64,000 bases of DNA from Streptomyces cyaneus. GTDB lineage: Bacteria; Actinomycetota; Actinomycetes; Streptomycetales; Streptomycetaceae. Both the position numbers and the translations under genes were made by a program. Below, piece by piece: positions 8,801 through 17,134 of the stretch. The notes beneath the pieces are model-generated. The model did no database searches. It was not told the origin of the DNA and saw nothing but the letters and a program-made list of their open reading frames with translations. The stretch spans positions 41,226-105,225 of the forward strand of contig NZ_RQJW01000024.1 in the NCBI RefSeq assembly GCF_004028635.1. Direction: 5' to 3'. How positions within the stretch are numbered: the stretch's first letter is position 1; each line of letters starts with the position of its first letter.

Positions 8801-11254
8801 GCCGGTCTTGGTGACGTCGATCGTGCGGTCGGCGGAGACGTCCTTGTTGCCGTCCTTGTCGATGACGAGGAAGCCGACGCTGGAGGCGCCGGGCTTCAGC
8901 TTGACGTAGGCGAAGGCCCCGTAGGCGTCACGGCCGACGAAGGGGTGGCTGTCCGGCCAGTTCGTGGACTCGCCGTCGGCGAGGTCGCCCCAGGCGTACA
9001 GGCCCCAGTTCGCGTAGTCGCCGTCGGTGCGCTTGTAGTGGACGACCGCGTAGTCGCGGGAGGCGGCGGAGGGGATCTCGGGAGCGGGCTGGGTGCCGGT
9101 GGTGCTCGCGGCGGTCGCGCTCGCCGTGCGGCCGGCGGAGTCGATCACGACCGCCTTGTAGCGCAGGGCGGTGCCGGCCGGTACGTCCTTTGCGATGGTC
9201 TGCGTGACCTTGTACGGGGCGTGGTCTGCGGAGCCGAGGGTCTTCCACTTGCCGCCTCCGACCTGGGCGGCGAAGACGACGCGGTTGAGCTGTCCGCCGT
9301 CTACGTCGGCGCCGAGCTCCACGGTGCCGGTGGCGCCGGTGGCTGGGGCCTTGAGGGTGAGGGTCGGCTCGGTGGCGGGCTTGGCGAGCTTGCCGGCGGC
9401 CTTGAGGACGATCGCCGAGCCTGCGGGGACGGTGACGGTGAGCTTCTTGTCGCCGTCGGACTCGGCCTTCGCCCGGGTGCCGTAGATGCCGGAGTACGTC
9501 ATGTCCGCCGAACCGACCGGGAGGGTCACCGTCTTGGCGTCGCCGGCGTTGTTGAAGGCGACGAGGTACTCGGTGCCCGACTTGGCGGCGGTGCGGGAGA
9601 AGGCGTAGATCCCGGCGCCGTCGGCCGCGTAGCGCTCGGTCTGGACGCCGTCGGCGAGGGCCGGGTTGGCCTTGCGGAGCTTGGCGAGCTTGCTGATCTG
9701 CCGGTACAGCGGCGCACCGGTGTCGTAGGCGTCGCTCGCGTGCGTGCGGTCGGTGCCGATCTCGTCGTCGTCGAGGTAGTCGGCGGTCTTGGAGGCGAAC
9801 ATGGTCTGGCGGGCGTCCTTGTCGCCGCCGGCGCCGGTGAAGCCCTGCTCGTCGCCGTAGTAGACGACGGGGTTGCCGCGGCTGAGGAACATCAGCTCGT
9901 TGGCGAGCCTGTCCTTGGCGAGGAGCTCGGCGTCGGTCGCCTTCGGGTTGTCCTGGTTCAGGAAGTACCCGATGCGGCCCATGTCGTGGTTGCCGAGGAA
10001 GGTGACCTGCTCGTACGCGTTGGCCTTGTCGGTCGTGTACTTGTAGTCGTCGCCGAAGACGGAGGCCAGCTTCTTGGCGCTGCCGCCCTGGGAGGCGTAC
10101 TGGCGTGCCGCCTCCTGGAAGGGGAAGTCGAGCGTGGCGTCGAGGCGGCCCTGGGTGACGTACGGGGCGGTGATGTTCGTGTCGGCGGAGTACACCTCAC
10201 CGAACATGAAGAAGTCGTCGCGGCCCTGCTTGGCGGCGTAGGAGTCGAGGGCCGTGGCCCACTGGGTCCAGAACGCCGTGTTGACGTGCTTCACGGTGTC
10301 GATCCGGAAGCCGTCGATGTCGAAGTCCCTGACCCAGCGCTGGTAGATCTTCTCCATGCCCGTCACGACCTCGGGTCGCTCGGTCCACAGGTCGTCGAGG
10401 CCGCCGAAGTCGCCGTGCGTGGAGCTCTCACCGGCGAAGGTGGAGTCGCCGCGGTTGTGGTACATCGTCGGGTCGTTGAGCCACGACGGGACCTTGACGT
10501 TCTTCTTCGCGGCCGTGACGGTCGGGGTGCGCGGGAAGGAGTCGGTGTCGACCGCGGGGAACTTGGACTTGCCGTCCGCGTAGTCGGCGTCGTCGAAGGG
10601 CTCGCCGTCCTTCGTCAGGTACGGGAAGGCGCCCTTGGAGAGGTAGTCGTACGACTTCTCCTCATAGTCGACGACATCGGCGGTGTGGTTGGTGATGACG
10701 TCGAAGAAGACCTTCATGCCCTTGGCGTGGGCCTTGGAGATGAGGGTCTCCAGGTCCTTGTTCGTGCCGAAGTGCGGGTCGACCTGGGTGAAATCCGTGA
10801 TCCAGTAGCCGTGGTAGCCGGCGGAGGCGTTGCTCCCCGTCCCCTGCACGGGCTGGTTCTTGAAGATCGGCGCCATCCAGATGGAGGTGGTGCCGAGGCC
10901 CTTGATGTAGTCGAGCTTCTTGGTCAGGCCCTTGAGGTCGCCGCCCTGGTAGAACCCCTTGTCAGTGGGGTCGTAGCCGGTGGAGAGGCGGGAGCCGGTG
11001 AGGCCGCCCTTGTCGTTGCTCGCGTCGCCGTTGGCGAAACGGTCCGGCAGGACGAAGTAGAACTGCTCGCCGGTGGCGTCGTGCCGGGCCGGCTCGGCGG
11101 CGAGCTTGGCGTCGGACGGGGGCTCAGGCGGGGTGTCCGCCCGCGCCGCGAGAGGCTGGACGAGTGCTGCGGCCAGCGCGGTCACGGTGACCGCAGCGAC
11201 CCGTCCGGCATGAGCTGTTCGGCGCCTCGACGGCGCCGGCCATCTCGATATCAC
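5840..11254 (-). CDS. Secreted alpha-amylase/pullulanase fusion (two GH13 catalytic modules)
   Basis: 1804 residues. The GTG at 11254 has AAGGAG 8 nt upstream. A signal peptide (residues 1-39, cleavage after ARA) directs secretion. The first GH13 module (about 45-620) has nucleophile D319 (GFRID), acid/base E353 (FGEVY) and D424 (GNHD). Next come an Ig-like segment and two similar carbohydrate-binding modules (PUD/CBM41 type, near 735 and 850; motifs NWGLYAWGD and GWGLHVWTG). A pullulanase-type module follows, with catalytic D1410 (GFRFD), E1447 (YGEGWN) and D1580 (AHDNE), and a C-terminal beta domain. It should cleave alpha-1,4 and alpha-1,6 bonds of starch or glycogen outside the cell. It is last in the mal/amylase run and shares a 38-bp promoter element with the next gene. 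Confidence 0.93.
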   Translation of the reverse strand: MISRWPAPSRRRTAHAGRVAAVTVTALAAALVQPLAARADTPPEPPSDAKLAAEPARHDATGEQFYFVLPDRFANGDASNDKGGLTGSRLSTGYDPTDKGFYQGGDLKGLTKKLDYIKGLGTTSIWMAPIFKNQPVQGTGSNASAGYHGYWITDFTQVDPHFGTNKDLETLISKAHAKGMKVFFDVITNHTADVVDYEEKSYDYLSKGAFPYLTKDGEPFDDADYADGKSKFPAVDTDSFPRTPTVTAAKKNVKVPSWLNDPTMYHNRGDSTFAGESSTHGDFGGLDDLWTERPEVVTGMEKIYQRWVRDFDIDGFRIDTVKHVNTAFWTQWATALDSYAAKQGRDDFFMFGEVYSADTNITAPYVTQGRLDATLDFPFQEAARQYASQGGSAKKLASVFGDDYKYTTDKANAYEQVTFLGNHDMGRIGYFLNQDNPKATDAELLAKDRLANELMFLSRGNPVVYYGDEQGFTGAGGDKDARQTMFASKTADYLDDDEIGTDRTHASDAYDTGAPLYRQISKLAKLRKANPALADGVQTERYAADGAGIYAFSRTAAKSGTEYLVAFNNAGDAKTVTLPVGSADMTYSGIYGTRAKAESDGDKKLTVTVPAGSAIVLKAAGKLAKPATEPTLTLKAPATGATGTVELGADVDGGQLNRVVFAAQVGGGKWKTLGSADHAPYKVTQTIAKDVPAGTALRYKAVVIDSAGRTASATAASTTGTQPAPEIPSAASRDYAVVHYKRTDGDYANWGLYAWGDLADGESTNWPDSHPFVGRDAYGAFAYVKLKPGASSVGFLVIDKDGNKDVSADRTIDVTKTGEVWIEQGKTDVRTEKPAADYPAPDKTKAVLHYHRADGAYDGWGLHVWTGAANPTDWSNPLKPVKTDAYGAVFEVPLTDGATSLSYILHKGDEKDLPSDQSLDLTANGHEVWLLSGQEKYLLPQPAGSAAALDLSTSKAVWIDRNTLAWNGSEAAASTQLLYSRHGSIAVKDGALTSDDERWLRLSKTGLTDAQKAKFPHLKDYTAWTVDPRDRDRVREALAGQVVASQRAANGAVLAATGVQLAGVLDDLYAGATKADLGPTFDKSGRPTLAVWAPTAQNVALELGGDTVKMKRNPTTGVWSVTGPKAWKGKPYRYVVRVWAPSVQKVVTNKVTDPYSVALTIDSERSLVVDLDDRSLAPSGWSSYTKPKAVPLKDAQIQELHIRDFSVADKTARNRGTYLAFTDKDSDGSKHLRELAKSGTSYVHLLPAFDIATIPEKKSDQAVTDCDLASFPADSDKHQECVAKIAAKDAFNWGYDPYHYTVPEGSYATDPNGTGRTVEFRKMVKALNDDGLRVVMDVVYNHTAAGGQAQTSVLDRIVPGYYQRLLADGSVANSTCCSNTATENAMMGKLVVDSIVTWAKEYKVDGFRFDLMGHHPKANILAVRKALDALTLAKDGVDGKKIILYGEGWNFGEVADDARFVQATQKNMAGTGIATFSDRARDAVRGGGPFDEDPGVQGFASGLYTDPNSSKNNGTSAEQKARLLHYQDLIKVGLSGNLAKYRFTDTDGKEVTGAEVDYNGQPAGYADAPGDALAYADAHDNESLFDALAFKLPAGTSAADRARMQVLAMATATLSQGPALSQAGTDLLRSKSLDRNSYDSGDWFNAIHWNCADGNGFGRGLPMAADNASKWPYAKPLLSTVQVGCGQIQGASAAYQDLLRIRSTEGAFSLDTADQVQSKLSFPLSGKDETPGVITMRLGDLVVVFNATPEKQEQRIASLAGEGYQLHPVQASGADPIVKSSSYEQKTGTFAVPGRSVAVFARAH

Positions 11255-11326
11255 AGATGGACTCCTTGCGATTGCGGCGGCTCTACGTGGGTCCGACCCC
11301 GCGCGACCGTATCGCCGCCGTAAGGC

Positions 11327-11364
11327 TTACAGCAAGAGTCGTGAAAGTAACGGAAAGACCTTTC
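11327..11364 (-). promoter_or_regulatory. Putative MalR operator in the amylase-pullulanase promoter
   Basis: 38 bp align without gaps to 13019-13056 in front of the alpha-amylase gene, with 30 identical positions including TTACAGCAAGAG. Read on the minus strand, CTTTC-type units repeat at about 10 bp followed by CTCTTGC, the style of direct repeat known from Streptomyces amylase/maltose operators bound by MalR/Reg1. Confidence 0.6.
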
Positions 11365-11458
11365 AACAACTGGAGTTCGTCTGTGTCAGCAGTCCGAGCC
11401 GCCAGGGCAGGGTGTTGTAGGGGCCGGAGGCGGTCGGGTCCAGGCCCTGATACTCGAT

Positions 11459-11503
11459 CGGCCACCCGTGCGCCGGCGTGTGAAGCCGCGACACGGGTGG
11501 CCG
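11459..11503 (-). terminator. Terminator-like hairpin after the alpha-amylase gene
   Basis: Perfect 12-bp arms (CGGCCACCCGTG and its complement) separated by 21 nt, starting 17 bp downstream of the alpha-amylase stop on the minus strand. Confidence 0.65.
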
Positions 11504-11519
11504 AAGAGAGAGTGGGAGC

Positions 11520-12917
11520 TCAGCAGCTGGACATGCCGGCGTAGATCGCGAGGGCGGTGTTGGAGCCGAGGGTGGCGGTGAACTGACCGCTGGAGTTCAC
11601 GGTCACCGTCGTGTTGTTCTGCACGTTGCAGTACGTGCCCGCCGCGAGGGACGTCTGGTACGTGCGGGTCAGGCTGCTCGACTCGTGGTTGATCGCCACG
11701 TAGCCCTTGCTGCCCCGCCCGAACGCGATGGCGTCACCGCCGTTGTCCCACCAGTTCGTGACCGACTCACCGCGGGTGGCGTTGCGGAAGGCGACCATGC
11801 GGATGATCTCCGGCCAGGCGTGCTGGCACTTCCAGCCGTCCTGCCAGCAGGCCGTCACCGAGCCGCCGTTGGGCGGGCCGGCGTCCGTGTCGGACCACTC
11901 GTAGCCGGAGTTGATGTCCGGAGCGCCGTACGGGTAGGCCAGCATGAAGACGTTGGCCAGCGTGTAGTTGGCACCGTCCTTGTAGTTGAGCGTGGAGCCG
12001 TTGCGCTCGGTGTCGTGGTTGTCGACGAAGACACCGGAGACGCCGCCGCTCATGTAGCCCCAGCCCTCGCCGTAGTTCTTCAGATAGGCGAGGTTCTCGT
12101 TGTTAAAAACGCGCTTGAGGTCATAGGCATAGCGGAACTCCTGCACGTCGCCGTTGCCCGTGTACTCGGTGGGCTGGACGGCCTCTCCGCTGCCGTAGAT
12201 GACCTCCTGCTTCCAGTACGCCGACGGGTTGGTCAGGCGCGACTTGATGTTGGCGAGGTCGGCCGCCGGGATGTGCTTGGCCGCGTCGATGCGGAAGCCG
12301 TCGACGCCGTAGCCGAGCAGGGTGTTCATGTACCCGGCGATGGTGGCGCGGACGTACTCCTCGCCGGTGTCCAGATCGGCGAGGCCGACGAGTTCGCAGT
12401 TCTGGACGTTGGTGCGGTTGGTGTAGTCGCTGATCGCGGCCGTGCAGTCGTTCATGTCGGCCGAGGAGTACAGGCCTGGGTAGTTGTACTTCGTGTACGA
12501 CGAGCCGCCGGTGCCGGTGCCGCTGCCCGCGGACATGTGGTTGATGACGGTGTCGACGACGACCTTCACACCCGCGTTGTGGCAGGTGTTCACCATGTTC
12601 TGGAAGGCGGTGGCGTCACCGAGGCGGCCGGCGATCTTGTAGCTGACCGGCTGGTACGAGGTCCACCACTGCGAGCCCTGGATGTGCTCCTGGGGCGGGG
12701 AGACCTGGACGTAGCCGTAGCCGGCGGGGCCGAGGGTGTTGGTGCACTCCTTGGCGACCGAGGCGAGGTTCCACTCGAACATCACCGCGGTGACGTCCTT
12801 GGTGCCGGGCGGGGAGGCGGATGCGGTGCCGCTGGGGACCAGGAGGGCCGCGACCGCGGCTCCGGTTGCGGCGAGCGCGGTCAGGCCAACCGCGGGAGCC
12901 GATCTTTTCGATATCAC
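11520..12917 (-). CDS. Secreted alpha-amylase (GH13)
   Basis: 465 residues from the GTG at 12917, which has AAGGAG 8 nt upstream. The first residues, VISKRSAPA, resemble those of other Streptomyces amylases, and a signal peptide ends after about residue 35 (TASA). Catalytic residues are D211 (GFRID), the Glu in YGSGEAV and the Asp in VDNHD. The length corresponds to the catalytic core plus domain C; there is no C-terminal starch-binding (CBM20) domain of the kind found in longer amylases. It hydrolyses internal alpha-1,4 bonds of starch, producing maltodextrins for the MalEFG importer. A hairpin follows the gene. Confidence 0.95.
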   Translation of the reverse strand: MISKRSAPAVGLTALAATGAAVAALLVPSGTASASPPGTKDVTAVMFEWNLASVAKECTNTLGPAGYGYVQVSPPQEHIQGSQWWTSYQPVSYKIAGRLGDATAFQNMVNTCHNAGVKVVVDTVINHMSAGSGTGTGGSSYTKYNYPGLYSSADMNDCTAAISDYTNRTNVQNCELVGLADLDTGEEYVRATIAGYMNTLLGYGVDGFRIDAAKHIPAADLANIKSRLTNPSAYWKQEVIYGSGEAVQPTEYTGNGDVQEFRYAYDLKRVFNNENLAYLKNYGEGWGYMSGGVSGVFVDNHDTERNGSTLNYKDGANYTLANVFMLAYPYGAPDINSGYEWSDTDAGPPNGGSVTACWQDGWKCQHAWPEIIRMVAFRNATRGESVTNWWDNGGDAIAFGRGSKGYVAINHESSSLTRTYQTSLAAGTYCNVQNNTTVTVNSSGQFTATLGSNTALAIYAGMSSC

Positions 12918-13018
12918 AGGCTGAACTCCTTGCGAGTGCGGCTCAGTTCGGTTCCCCCCTGCGCCGCGGCACGGCGTCGTTGCCGGGCGTCGGCGAGAAC
13001 GTACCGCTAGCGAAAGCT

Positions 13019-13056
13019 TTACAGCAAGAGGTTGGAAATTCACAGAAAGAACTTTC
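13019..13056 (-). promoter_or_regulatory. Putative MalR operator in the alpha-amylase promoter
   Basis: Partner of the element at 11327-11364 (30 of 38 identical, no gaps). It lies about 100 bp upstream of the alpha-amylase start and contains CTTTC-type units at about 10-bp spacing followed by CTCTTGCTGTAA on the minus strand. Confidence 0.6.
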
Positions 13057-13137
13057 ACCGGTTGCCTTGACGTGCTTTCGCAACTGCACCACCCTCACGG
13101 GTAGTTGGATCCCAGACCTGCGTAGAGCCTTCGTTCG

Positions 13138-13173
13138 GAGGGCCCTGCCGATCGATCGATCGGCAGGGCCCTC
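13138..13173. terminator. Perfect 36-bp palindrome downstream of the alpha-glucosidase gene
   Basis: Two 18-nt halves are exactly complementary, centred on GATCGATCGATC. It lies 24 bp past the stop of the minus-strand alpha-glucosidase and would form a very stable hairpin, isolating it from the alpha-amylase promoter. Confidence 0.7.
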
Positions 13174-13196
13174 GGTGTTGTCCTCCGGCGGAGTCG

Positions 13197-14888
13197 TCAG
13201 GCCGTCGTCCACCACACCGTCGTGTCCGACGGGACCTTCGTCTCGCCGTCCGCCTCGGTGATCTCGCCGCTGGTGAGCAGCACCCGGCCGTGGGACGGGA
13301 GCGTCACGGACTCGCCGGTGGTGTTCGCGGCGCAGACGAACTCGCCACGGCGGAAGGCCAGGACGCCCTCGGGTGCGCGCAGCCACTCCACCGACTCACC
13401 CGCGCCGAGGTCGGGCTGCTCGCGGCGGACGGCGAGCGCGGAGCGGTACAGCTCCAGCGTGGAGTCGGGGTCGCCGGTCTGCGCCTCGACGCTCAGCTCG
13501 CCCCAGCCCTCCGGCTGCGGCAGCCAGCTGCCGCCGGCGCCGAAGCCGTACGACGAGCCCTCGCGCGTCCACGGGATCGGGACGCGGCAGCCGTCGCGGA
13601 AGCCGTCCTGGCCCTCGCCGCGGAAGTAGGCCGGGTCCTGGCGGACCTCGTCGGGGAGGTCGACGACGTCCGGGAGGCCCAGTTCCTCGCCCTGGTAGAT
13701 GTACGCCGAACCCGGCAGCGCGAGCATGAGCAGGGTGGCGGCGCGGGCGCGACGCAGGCCCAGTGCACGGTCGCCGGCCACGCGGATCTGGGTGCCGAGG
13801 CCGGGCGGGTTGGCGAAGCGGGTGGCGTGGCGGGTGACGTCGTGGTTGGACAGGACCCACGTCGCCGGGGCACCCACCGGGCGCATCGCGTCCAGGGTGC
13901 GGTCGACGACCTCGCGGAGCTCCTTGGCGTCCCACTCGGTCGACAGGTACTGGAAGTTGAAGGCCTGGTGGAGCTCGTCCGGGCGGACGTAGTTCGCGGT
14001 GCGCTCGACGGTCGGCGTCCAGGCCTCCGCGACGAAGATCCGCTCCCCGGCGTACTCGTCGAGGATCGTGCGCCACTGGCGGTAGATCGCGTGCACGCCG
14101 TCCTGGTCGAAGAACGGCATGACATCGTTGCCCAGCAGCTTGAGCTGTTCGTGGGATCCGAGGTCCGGCAGCCCTTCCGCCTTCACCAGGCCGTGAGCGA
14201 CGTCGATACGGAAGCCGTCGACGCCCATGTCGAGCCAGAAGCGCAGGATGGAGCGGAACTCGTCGCCGACGGCCGGGTGCTCCCAGTTGAAGTCGGGCTG
14301 CTCGGGGGCGAAGAGGTGCAGGTACCACTCGCCGGGGGTGCCGTCGGGCTCGGTGACCCGCGTCCACGCCGGGCCGCCGAAGATCGACTCCCAGTCGTTG
14401 GGCGGGAGTTCGCCGTCCGCGCCCTTGCCGGGGCGGAAGTGGTAGCGGTCGCGCAGCGGGGAGCCGGGGCCGTCCGCGACCGCCCGCTTGAACCATTCGT
14501 GCTGGTCGGAGGAGTGGTTGGGCACCAGGTCGACGATGATGCGCAGCCCCAGCTCGTGGGCGTCGCGGATCAGCGCGTCCGCGTCGAGCAGGTTGCCGAA
14601 CATGGGGTCGACGGCCCGGTAGTCGGCGACGTCGTAGCCGGCGTCGGCCTGCGGGGAGGCGTAGAAGGGGCTGAGCCACACGGCGTCCACACCGAGGTCG
14701 CGCAGGTACGGCAGGCGTGAGCGTACGCCTTCCAGGTCGCCCATGCCGTCGCCGTTGCTGTCGGCGAAGCTGCGCGGATAGACCTGGTAGATCACCGCGT
14801 CCCGCCACCAGTCACGTCGCTTGGCGACGGTGGCGACGGCCGCTGCGGAAGTGGGGGTCGGGGCCGGGGCTGCGGAGTGCTGGCTCAT
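13197..14888 (-). CDS. aglA: Cytoplasmic alpha-glucosidase (GH13), maltodextrin degradation
   Basis: 563 residues. The ATG at 14888 has AAGGA five bases upstream; the in-frame ATG at 14921 has no ribosome site. There is no signal peptide. The GH13 hallmarks are VVYQVYP-like WRDAVIYQVYPRSF at the N-terminus, VDLVPNH, nucleophile in GFRIDVAHG, acid/base in FVAEAWTP and SNHDVTRH. The protein resembles the oligo-1,6/alpha-1,4-glucosidases that split imported maltodextrins to glucose. It lies 192 bp downstream of malG, so it is probably part of the mal transcription unit, with two hairpins in between that could lower its expression. The symbol follows the Streptomyces mal-cluster gene. Confidence 0.9.
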   Translation of the reverse strand: MSQHSAAPAPTPTSAAAVATVAKRRDWWRDAVIYQVYPRSFADSNGDGMGDLEGVRSRLPYLRDLGVDAVWLSPFYASPQADAGYDVADYRAVDPMFGNLLDADALIRDAHELGLRIIVDLVPNHSSDQHEWFKRAVADGPGSPLRDRYHFRPGKGADGELPPNDWESIFGGPAWTRVTEPDGTPGEWYLHLFAPEQPDFNWEHPAVGDEFRSILRFWLDMGVDGFRIDVAHGLVKAEGLPDLGSHEQLKLLGNDVMPFFDQDGVHAIYRQWRTILDEYAGERIFVAEAWTPTVERTANYVRPDELHQAFNFQYLSTEWDAKELREVVDRTLDAMRPVGAPATWVLSNHDVTRHATRFANPPGLGTQIRVAGDRALGLRRARAATLLMLALPGSAYIYQGEELGLPDVVDLPDEVRQDPAYFRGEGQDGFRDGCRVPIPWTREGSSYGFGAGGSWLPQPEGWGELSVEAQTGDPDSTLELYRSALAVRREQPDLGAGESVEWLRAPEGVLAFRRGEFVCAANTTGESVTLPSHGRVLLTSGEITEADGETKVPSDTTVWWTTA

Positions 14889-14993
14889 GGCGTCCTTGGT
14901 ACGTAACGGAGTTCGAGTCATGGATGAATGGTGCGGCTTGCAGGTTTTCGGCGGTTTACGGAACCCTCGGGATTCTTCGGCGCACGGATGTGA

Positions 14994-15060
14994 GGCGGCC
15001 GCGGTGACAGCGGGGTCGGATGGGCACCGCGGCCGCCACCCGCGCGACGAGGCGCGCGGG
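14994..15060 (-). terminator. Two hairpins between malG and the alpha-glucosidase gene
   Basis: A 13-bp perfect inverted repeat (GGCGGCCGCGGTG at 14994-15006, complement at 15025-15037) adjoins a second one of 8 bp at 15039-15060. They end 20 bp after the malG stop. They may terminate part of the mal transcript or stabilise its 3' end. Confidence 0.6.
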
Positions 15061-15080
15061 AGTCGTGGTGAGCCCTGGGC

Positions 15081-15986
15081 TCAGCCCTTCGTTCCGCCCG
15101 CGGTGAGCCCGGTCACCAGGTTCTTCTGCACGAAGTAGAAGAACGCGGAGATCGGTATGGCGATCAGCACCGCGGTGGCGGCCATGAGGTTGCGCTGCGC
15201 GTCGTGCTCACTGACGAAGGTCTGCAGACCGACGGCGAAGGTGTACTTCGTGTCGGACAGCATGAACGTCGACGCGAACGCGACCTCGCCGAAGGCCGTG
15301 AGGAAGCTGTAGAACGCGGCGACCGCCAGGCCCGGCTTGGCGAGCGGCAGGATCAGCCGCGCGAACGTGCCGAAGGGAGACAGCCCGTCGACGCGCCCCG
15401 CCTCGTCGATCTCGAACGGGATCGTGTCGAAGTAGCCCTTCATCAGCCACGCGCAGTACGGGACGACGGTGGAGCAGTAGACGAGGATTAGACCGGGGTA
15501 GGTGTCGATGAGCTGCAGGTCCGACAGGATCTGGTACATCGGCACCATGAGGACGGCCACCGGGAACATCTGGGTCACCAGGAGGACCCACATGAACTTC
15601 TTGTAGCCGGGGAAGCGCATCCGCGAGACCGCGTAGCCGGTGGTGGCGGCGATGATCACGCCGATGAGCGTGGTGCCGAGGGTGACGACGGCCGTGGTCA
15701 GCAGCCAGTCGAAGAACTTTGTCTCCTTCAGGACGAAGGAGTAGTTGGAGAGCGACATCTTGCTCCAGATGCCACCCGGGTGGAGGTAGTCGTCCTTGTC
15801 CGGGCCGAGGGACAGGAAGACCAGCCAGGCCACCGGGAAGAGCGCGATCAGGCTCGCGACGATCAGGATGCCGTGGGAGACGAGGGACGTGGCGCGGCTG
15901 TTCTCGCCGCGCCGACGCGTCTTCTTCGGTGCGGTGCTCGTGGAGTCCTGCTTGGTCACCGGGGCCTCAACAGTGGTCGTACTCAT
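15081..15986 (-). CDS. malG: Maltose/maltodextrin ABC transporter permease MalG
   Basis: 301 residues. A polar 35-residue N-terminus is followed by six membrane segments. The permease EAA loop is visible as EIDEAGRVDGLSPFGTFARL. It pairs with MalF to form the channel that moves maltodextrins handed over by MalE. The gene starts 18 bp after malF with AGGAG upstream. No ATP-binding subunit is encoded here; in Streptomyces this role is filled by the shared ATPase MsiK, encoded elsewhere. Confidence 0.94.
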   Translation of the reverse strand: MSTTTVEAPVTKQDSTSTAPKKTRRRGENSRATSLVSHGILIVASLIALFPVAWLVFLSLGPDKDDYLHPGGIWSKMSLSNYSFVLKETKFFDWLLTTAVVTLGTTLIGVIIAATTGYAVSRMRFPGYKKFMWVLLVTQMFPVAVLMVPMYQILSDLQLIDTYPGLILVYCSTVVPYCAWLMKGYFDTIPFEIDEAGRVDGLSPFGTFARLILPLAKPGLAVAAFYSFLTAFGEVAFASTFMLSDTKYTFAVGLQTFVSEHDAQRNLMAATAVLIAIPISAFFYFVQKNLVTGLTAGGTKG

Positions 15987-16004
15987 GGGGACTGGACTCC
16001 TGCC

Positions 16005-17009
16005 TCAGATCGCGAGCTGCTGGTCGTTGCGGTTCAGCCAGCGGCGGTAGAAGGAGGTGAAGACGATCAGGATGGCCAGCAGCAGGATGCCGTAGGCGGC
16101 CGACTGCGCGAAGTCGCGCGGCTGCTGTCCGAAGCCGAGGTAGTAGGCCCAGGTGACAAGGATCTGGGCGTCCGGGGCGGTGTCGCCGAACAGCAGGAAG
16201 ATGATGGCGAACTGGTTGAAGGTCCAGATGATGCCGAGGAGTACGACGGTGGAGCTGACGGACCTGAGGCCCGGCAGGGTGACGTACCGGAACTGCTGCC
16301 ACTTGCTGGCGCCGTCCATCTCCGAGGCCTCGTACAGCGAGGAGTCGATGGACTGCAGCCCGCCGAGCAGCGAGAGCATCATGAACGGCACACCGCACCA
16401 GGTGTTCACCATGATCGCGGCGAACCGCTGCCAGAAGGTGTCCTCCAGCCACAGTGGCGTCGGCAGGTGGAGCGTCTCCAGGAACGAGTTGATGATGCCG
16501 CCGTCGGCGAGCATGAACCGCCAGCCGAAGACGGTGACGAAGGTCGGCACGGCCCACGGCAGGATCAGGATCAGCCGGTACAGGGTGCGGCCGCGCAGCT
16601 TCTGGTTGAGCAGCAGGGCGAGGCCGAGGCCGATCGTGTAGTGGAGCGTGACGCAGGCCGCCGTCCAGAAGATCGTCCAGATGAAGTGCGACCAGAAGCG
16701 GTCGTAGGCCGTCTCGCCCCACAGGATGTCGGCGTAGTTGTCGAGGCCGATGAACTTGTACGTGGCCTCGATCTCGTTGACGCCGATCGTGCGGGCGCTG
16801 TTGAGGCTGTTGGCGTCGGTGAGGGTGAGGTAGAAGCCGTACACCAGGGGGTAGATCACGAGAACGCCGAGGACGATCACCACCGGGGCGATCATCGCGT
16901 AGGCGTACCAGTGCTTCTGGTAGCCGTGCTTGAGGCGCTGGCCCAGCCCGGGGCGCGGCGCGCGGTCACCGCGGCGCTTGCCGGTCGCGCGGTCGATGGC
17001 GACTGTCAT
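16005..17009 (-). CDS. malF: Maltose/maltodextrin ABC transporter permease MalF
   Basis: 334 residues with an N-terminal basic segment, six membrane segments and an EAA loop (LYEASEMDGASKWQQFRYV). It forms the inner-membrane channel with MalG. It lacks the large periplasmic insert of the enterobacterial MalF, as usual in Gram-positive bacteria. The ATG has GAAGG about 10 nt upstream. A 125-bp gap with a strong hairpin separates it from malE, which probably sets a lower level for the membrane components than for the binding protein. Confidence 0.94.
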   Translation of the reverse strand: MTVAIDRATGKRRGDRAPRPGLGQRLKHGYQKHWYAYAMIAPVVIVLGVLVIYPLVYGFYLTLTDANSLNSARTIGVNEIEATYKFIGLDNYADILWGETAYDRFWSHFIWTIFWTAACVTLHYTIGLGLALLLNQKLRGRTLYRLILILPWAVPTFVTVFGWRFMLADGGIINSFLETLHLPTPLWLEDTFWQRFAAIMVNTWCGVPFMMLSLLGGLQSIDSSLYEASEMDGASKWQQFRYVTLPGLRSVSSTVVLLGIIWTFNQFAIIFLLFGDTAPDAQILVTWAYYLGFGQQPRDFAQSAAYGILLLAILIVFTSFYRRWLNRNDQQLAI

Positions 17010-17080
17010 GGTTCGACAACCTTCTCGAAATTCGGCAGGTCAAGGGGTGTACGGCTCGATGGTGTACGGCGCACAGGCCG

Positions 17081-17128
17081 GTGGCCGCCGGAACTCTCCC
17101 CCCATGATCAGGGAGTTCCGGCGGCCAC
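17081..17128 (-). terminator. Strong hairpin between malE and malF
   Basis: A perfect 16-bp inverted repeat (GTGGCCGCCGGAACTC at 17081-17096, complement at 17113-17128) with a 16-nt loop begins 7 bp past the malE stop. No T-run follows on the minus strand. It fits a partial terminator or an mRNA-stabilising stem that leaves excess malE message. Confidence 0.75.
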
Positions 17129-17134
17129 TCGGGT

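Noticed and set aside
7229..11323. Open frame of 1364 codons on the plus strand
   Set aside because: It is antisense to the amylase-pullulanase gene, whose domains and catalytic residues are unambiguous; long shadow frames are expected at this GC content.
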